A DNA stretch of 9,427 nt, from positions 1 to 9,427 of the forward strand of contig JBDLJJ010000109.1 of the NCBI GenBank assembly GCA_039714435.1, given 5' to 3'. Source of the stretch: JAZDDE01 sp039714435. GTDB taxonomy: Bacteria; Gemmatimonadota; Gemmatimonadetes; Palauibacterales; Palauibacteraceae. Each line of letters begins with the position of its first letter. The stretch's first letter is position 1. Positions 6,813 to 9,427 of this stretch are shown here, piece after piece. The notes below the pieces were generated by a model. It did not search any database. It was not told where the DNA came from and saw only the letters and a program-made list of their open reading frames with translations. The translations under genes were made by a program, and so were the position numbers.

Positions 6813-8303
6813 ATGATGCGAAGGATCTTCCAGTCCACGGGCTCCCTGCTTGTCAGTTCTATACTTGTCAGCGCTGCTTGTTCGGGCACGCAGGCGATTC
6901 CGGACGTCACGCTGGACCCGACCGAGGCGGCGGCCACTATAGAAGCGGACGATTTCCGTCTCCGCATCGGCGTGTTGGCGCATGATTCGATGCGTGGCCG
7001 AGATACGCCGAGTCCCGAGTTGGCGAAAGCGGCGGCGCACATCGCTGGCGAATTCGAGTCATTCGGTCTGGCGCCCGGCGCGGAGGGCGGATTTCTGCAG
7101 ATGTACCCGCTTACCATGTTGAGTCCTGGAGCCGCGGAGAGTCAGTCATTTGTAATTCAGGGCCCTGGAGGCGAGTTCACTCTCGCAGCTGCTGACTTCG
7201 TTGCTCTTACGCAGTCCGGAGTCCTGGAGGCGGCCGGCTCGCTCCAGGTTGTGGAACCGCAAAGTGACATGTCTGTAGCGCGTGACGGAATCGCTCTGAT
7301 CCCGATCGACCGATCAGCCTTCGGCCTTGCGTTCGGAAGCGGTCTGGCGGACGCGATGCGCACCAACGGCGTCCAGGGAGTAGTCCTCGCCGTCGACGAA
7401 ACAGAATCGTATCAACATCTGGCCAGGTTCGTCGGTAGATCCTCTACCGTTCTTGGTGAGCCCGCATCCGGAGCCGGCCCGATTCTTGTTGTCGACCAGG
7501 CCGCGCTCCCCGAGGAGCTCGGTTCGGCCCTAAACGCTGGCAGCACGGCTGGCTGGAGTGCCACACTGCGTTCACAGGCCGAAGCCACTGTGGATCAGGC
7601 TATGAACACAATCGGCGTTCTGGAAGGCTCAGACCCGCTTCTCAAGGACGAGTATGTCGTGTTCAGCGCGCACATGGACCATGTCGGCGTGGGCCGGGCA
7701 GTGGATGGCGATTCGATCTACAACGGGGCTGACGACGATGCCTCCGGCACCTCGGCTATCATGGAGCTGGCGCAGGCTTACGCCAGCTTGGGCGAGCGGC
7801 CCCGTAGAAGCCTGGTGTTCTTGACCGTTAGCGGAGAAGAGAAGGGGCTGTTCGGATCTGAGTGGTATAGTGAGCATCCCACGCTGCCCCTCGAGAGTAC
7901 CGTTGCCAATCTCAATATCGACATGATCGGTCGGAACTGGCAGGATACGATCGTGGCGATCGGAAAGTCGGAGTCCTCTCTCGGTCCGTTGGTCGAGCAG
8001 GTGTCCGCGTCCCATCCGGACCTCAATATGTCCGTGATCGACGACAGATGGCCGGAGGAGAACTTCTACTTCCGGTCCGACCACTACAACTTCGCGCGCA
8101 AGGGCGTGCCCATTCTTTTCTTCTTCAACGGCGTGCACGACGACTACCACCGGCCGTCGGATGAGCCCGAAAAGATCGGATATGACAAGATCTCACGAAT
8201 CACTCGCCTGATCTTTTTCCTGGGCCTCGAGGTCGCCAACGCCGACGAGCGTCCTGTCTGGGATCCTGACGCGTATGAGAGAGTCGTCGAGGGCGGCCAG
8301 TAG
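6813..8303 (+). CDS. M28 family zinc metallopeptidase, lipoprotein
   Basis: A 496-residue exported peptidase. The N-terminus is basic, then hydrophobic (about 5-22), with a likely lipidated cysteine C23 in LVSAACSG, suggesting membrane anchoring facing the periplasm. The C-terminal half has the full co-catalytic two-zinc site of family M28: H287 and D289 in SAHMDHVG, the aspartates of GADDDASG (307-309), catalytic and ligand glutamates E342-E343 in VSGEEKGLFGSEW, D370 in NIDMIGR, and H446 in VHDDYHRPSD. Residues of about 110-265 sit where M28 enzymes often carry a PA-type insertion. Family members are aminopeptidases or carboxypeptidases; the substrate cannot be read here. ATG at 6813 and ATG at 6816 are both possible; AGGA at 6805-6808 is 4 and 7 nt away, slightly favouring the second. 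It is transcribed divergently from the DUF58 operon. Confidence 0.93.
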   Translation: MMRRIFQSTGSLLVSSILVSAACSGTQAIPDVTLDPTEAAATIEADDFRLRIGVLAHDSMRGRDTPSPELAKAAAHIAGEFESFGLAPGAEGGFLQMYPLTMLSPGAAESQSFVIQGPGGEFTLAAADFVALTQSGVLEAAGSLQVVEPQSDMSVARDGIALIPIDRSAFGLAFGSGLADAMRTNGVQGVVLAVDETESYQHLARFVGRSSTVLGEPASGAGPILVVDQAALPEELGSALNAGSTAGWSATLRSQAEATVDQAMNTIGVLEGSDPLLKDEYVVFSAHMDHVGVGRAVDGDSIYNGADDDASGTSAIMELAQAYASLGERPRRSLVFLTVSGEEKGLFGSEWYSEHPTLPLESTVANLNIDMIGRNWQDTIVAIGKSESSLGPLVEQVSASHPDLNMSVIDDRWPEENFYFRSDHYNFARKGVPILFFFNGVHDDYHRPSDEPEKIGYDKISRITRLIFFLGLEVANADERPVWDPDAYERVVEGGQ

Positions 8304-8368
8304 CCAGTAGCCCGAGTTTGGCCGCGGCCCGTTTAGCGCGTATTTTGTCAACGAAGTTCGAGTACGCG

Positions 8369-8414
8369 CGCACAATGTCGTGTGCCGGAGGTCATTCGGG
8401 AGACGCACAATGTC
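8369..8414. repeat. 11-bp direct repeat around the ytxH-like gene start
   Basis: CGCACAATGTC occurs at 8369-8379 and again at 8404-8414, start to start 35 bp apart. The second copy contains the ATG of the YtxH gene at 8410. The first contains an ATG at 8375 that opens a 22-codon frame overlapping the real start, without a Shine-Dalgarno sequence, so it is probably not translated. The rest of the 106-bp gap from 8304 to 8409 shows no convincing promoter: TTGTCA at 8345-8350 has no well-spaced -10. Confidence 0.5.
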
Positions 8415-8871
8415 AGAGGGTCATGAAGTTCCGTATGTCGTAGTCGAAAAACGCGGCACCGGCCTGGGTCCGTTCCTGTTGGGTTCGGCGTTTGGAGCCG
8501 TGCTAGCGCTGCTATACGCGCCCAAGGCTGGCAAGGAAATGCAGGAGGATCTCAGGGAAGGGCTGCGCCGGGTCCGCGACGACGCCGAGCGCAAGTTTAC
8601 CGAGGTTCGCGGCGAAGTAGAGGATACCTACGTAAAGGTCCGCAGCGACGTTTCGGATCGTGTCGACGTAGCCCGCGAGGATCTGCTTCAGCGCAAAGTC
8701 AAGGCAGAGGAGGCAGTGCGCGCCGGCCGGGACGCCGCTCGCCGGGCCCGCAGCGATCTGGAGCAGCGCGTCGCGGAGTCTAAGGCCGACTACAGAGAGC
8801 GAATTGCCGCCAGGGCCGAAACCACGGAGGAAGTGGCCGAGGAGCTGGACGAGGCGTCGGAGGCCGAATAG
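8410..8871 (+). CDS. YtxH domain protein, membrane-anchored helical protein
   Basis: A 153-residue protein. A short N-terminal tail is followed by a glycine-rich hydrophobic helix at about 19-37 and the YtxH hallmark LLYAPKAGKEMQEDL at 34-48. The rest is highly charged and helical. From residue 66 to about 109 an 11-residue period is visible, with V/A at the first and V/L at the fifth position of each unit (VRGEV, VRSDV, AREDL, AEEAV). This suggests an amphipathic undecad helix or coiled coil, as in LEA- and apolipoprotein-like sequences. YtxH proteins are often linked to general stress in Firmicutes; the molecular role is unknown. The ATG at 8410 has GGGAG at 8398-8402 with a 7-nt spacer. 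A GTG at 8380 is in frame but has no good ribosome binding site and would add a tail atypical of the family. Confidence 0.85.
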   Translation: MSEGHEVPYVVVEKRGTGLGPFLLGSAFGAVLALLYAPKAGKEMQEDLREGLRRVRDDAERKFTEVRGEVEDTYVKVRSDVSDRVDVAREDLLQRKVKAEEAVRAGRDAARRARSDLEQRVAESKADYRERIAARAETTEEVAEELDEASEAE

Positions 8872-8887
8872 CGACTTCCCTGGCCGC

Positions 8888-8922
8888 AGCCCGGTGGCGA
8901 ACCCCCTTCGCCGCCGGTAGCT
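8888..8922 (+). terminator. Terminator-like hairpin between the YtxH gene and smpB
   Basis: An 11-bp stem, CCGGTGGCGAA (8891-8901), pairs with TTCGCCGCCGG (8907-8917) with a single G-U wobble around a CCCCC loop. AGC (8888-8890) and GCT (8920-8922) can extend it across a 2-nt bulge. The bases after it hold only a short T run (CTTTC), so it is not a textbook intrinsic terminator, but the position 20 nt past the YtxH stop fits transcript ending or 3'-end protection. Confidence 0.6.
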
Positions 8923-8966
8923 TTCAGCCGTCCCGACCGTCCGCAGTGTAGCTTCTGGGAGGCTTG

Positions 8967-9427
8967 GTGGCGCGATCGGCTGGTGGCCAGAAAGTGGTCA
9001 TCCGGAACCGAAAGGCCCGTCACGAGTTCGAGATACTGGATGAACTCGAGACGGGTCTGGTGTTACGGGGAGCGGAGGTGAAATCCCTCCGCGCGGGAAA
9101 GGCGAACTTCACGGACGCCTATGCCCGGATCGCAGATGGCGAGCTGTGGCTCCACAATCTCCACATTCCGCCATATGAGTCGGCGCATGGTTTCGAGACG
9201 CTGGATCCTGTCCGGCCTCGGAAGCTGCTGTTGCACCGGCGGGAGTTGGAGCGCCTCCGCAGCAAGGTCGCTGAACGCGGCTTCGCGCTGATCCCCCTGG
9301 ACATTCATTTTCGGCGCGGTTTCGCCAAGGTGACGCTGGCGCTGGCCCGGGGGAAGAAGCTGCACGACAAACGTCAGGCGCTGAAACGCGCCGACATGAA
9401 GCGGGAGGTCGATCGTGCGCTTGGGAC
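8967..9427 (+). CDS. smpB: SsrA-binding protein SmpB, 3' end cut by window
   Basis: SmpB carries alanyl-tmRNA into ribosomes stalled on broken messages and its tail reads the empty mRNA channel. The visible 153 residues hold the family hallmarks: VVIRNRKARHEFEILDELE near the N-terminus, GLVLRGAEVKSLRAGKANF, DAYARI and LHNLHIPPYE in the OB-fold core, ARGKKLHDKRQALK, and the start of the basic tail KRADMKREVDRALG. The family is usually about 155-160 residues, so only the last few codons are missing. The start is taken as GTG at 8967 with GGGAGG at 8957-8962 and a 4-nt spacer; TTG at 8964 or GTG at 8994 are less likely. No ssrA (tmRNA) gene is in the window. The preceding hairpin suggests separate transcription from the YtxH gene. 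Confidence 0.95.
   Translation, partial: MARSAGGQKVVIRNRKARHEFEILDELETGLVLRGAEVKSLRAGKANFTDAYARIADGELWLHNLHIPPYESAHGFETLDPVRPRKLLLHRRELERLRSKVAERGFALIPLDIHFRRGFAKVTLALARGKKLHDKRQALKRADMKREVDRALG

Noticed and set aside
7629..8150. Minus-strand open frame of 173 codons opposite the M28 catalytic half
   Set aside because: It is antisense to the strongly conserved zinc-site region and has no recognisable features.
8297..8310. CCAGTAG tandem duplication at the M28 stop codon
   Set aside because: It is only two 7-bp copies; the second TAG is out of frame with the first and adds no function I can support.
8320..8329. GGCCGCGGCC palindrome after the M28 gene as a terminator
   Set aside because: The loop would be too small for a stable stem and no T run follows.
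9063..9365. Minus-strand open frame of 100 codons opposite smpB
   Set aside because: It is a shadow of a highly conserved gene on the plus strand.

Overview
The window reads as an ordinary, densely coded stretch of a high-GC bacterial chromosome. It carries the transcription-repair coupling factor Mfd, Bat-type von Willebrand (VWA) proteins, two Sec-exported lipoproteins, a YtxH protein and SmpB. My best guess is Gemmatimonadota or a related Gram-negative phylum. This rests on the overall look of the proteins (lipid-anchored M28 peptidase, BatA-like protein, parvulin-type lipoprotein after mfd) and not on a marker gene, so treat it as an inference. I see no rRNA, tRNA, CRISPR array, transposase, integrase or other mobile element.

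Left block, positions 6681 down to 1, minus strand: one compact transcription unit in the order DUF58 protein, BatA-like VWA protein, mfd, parvulin/SurA-like lipoprotein (its 3' part lies outside the window). The junctions are a 4-nt ATGA overlap, a 1-nt gap before a TTG start, and a 1-nt TGATG overlap. The genes are therefore almost certainly co-transcribed and probably translationally coupled. DUF58 and BatA-like proteins usually sit with a MoxR AAA+ ATPase in Bat (aerotolerance/envelope stress) operons. No moxR is present in the window, and the place upstream of DUF58 is taken by a divergent gene.

Middle, 6682-6812: a 131-bp divergent intergenic region. It holds an imperfect 25-bp tandem repeat, GTCCAA-N8-GCTCAA, in two copies, a candidate operator serving both directions.

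Right block, plus strand: an M28 zinc metallopeptidase lipoprotein (6813-8303), a small membrane-anchored YtxH protein with 11-residue helical periodicity (8410-8871), a terminator-like hairpin (8891-8917), and smpB (8967 to the window end, short of its last few codons). SmpB is the tmRNA partner in ribosome rescue; no ssrA gene is visible.

Functionally the left operon combines DNA repair at stalled RNA polymerase (Mfd), envelope VWA proteins and a periplasmic folding factor. A shared stress-response role is conceivable but not shown by sequence. I found no convincing new system. The best leads are the repeat in the divergent promoter region and the unusual Bat-mfd-foldase operon without moxR. 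There is no stretch over 300 bases without a gene.
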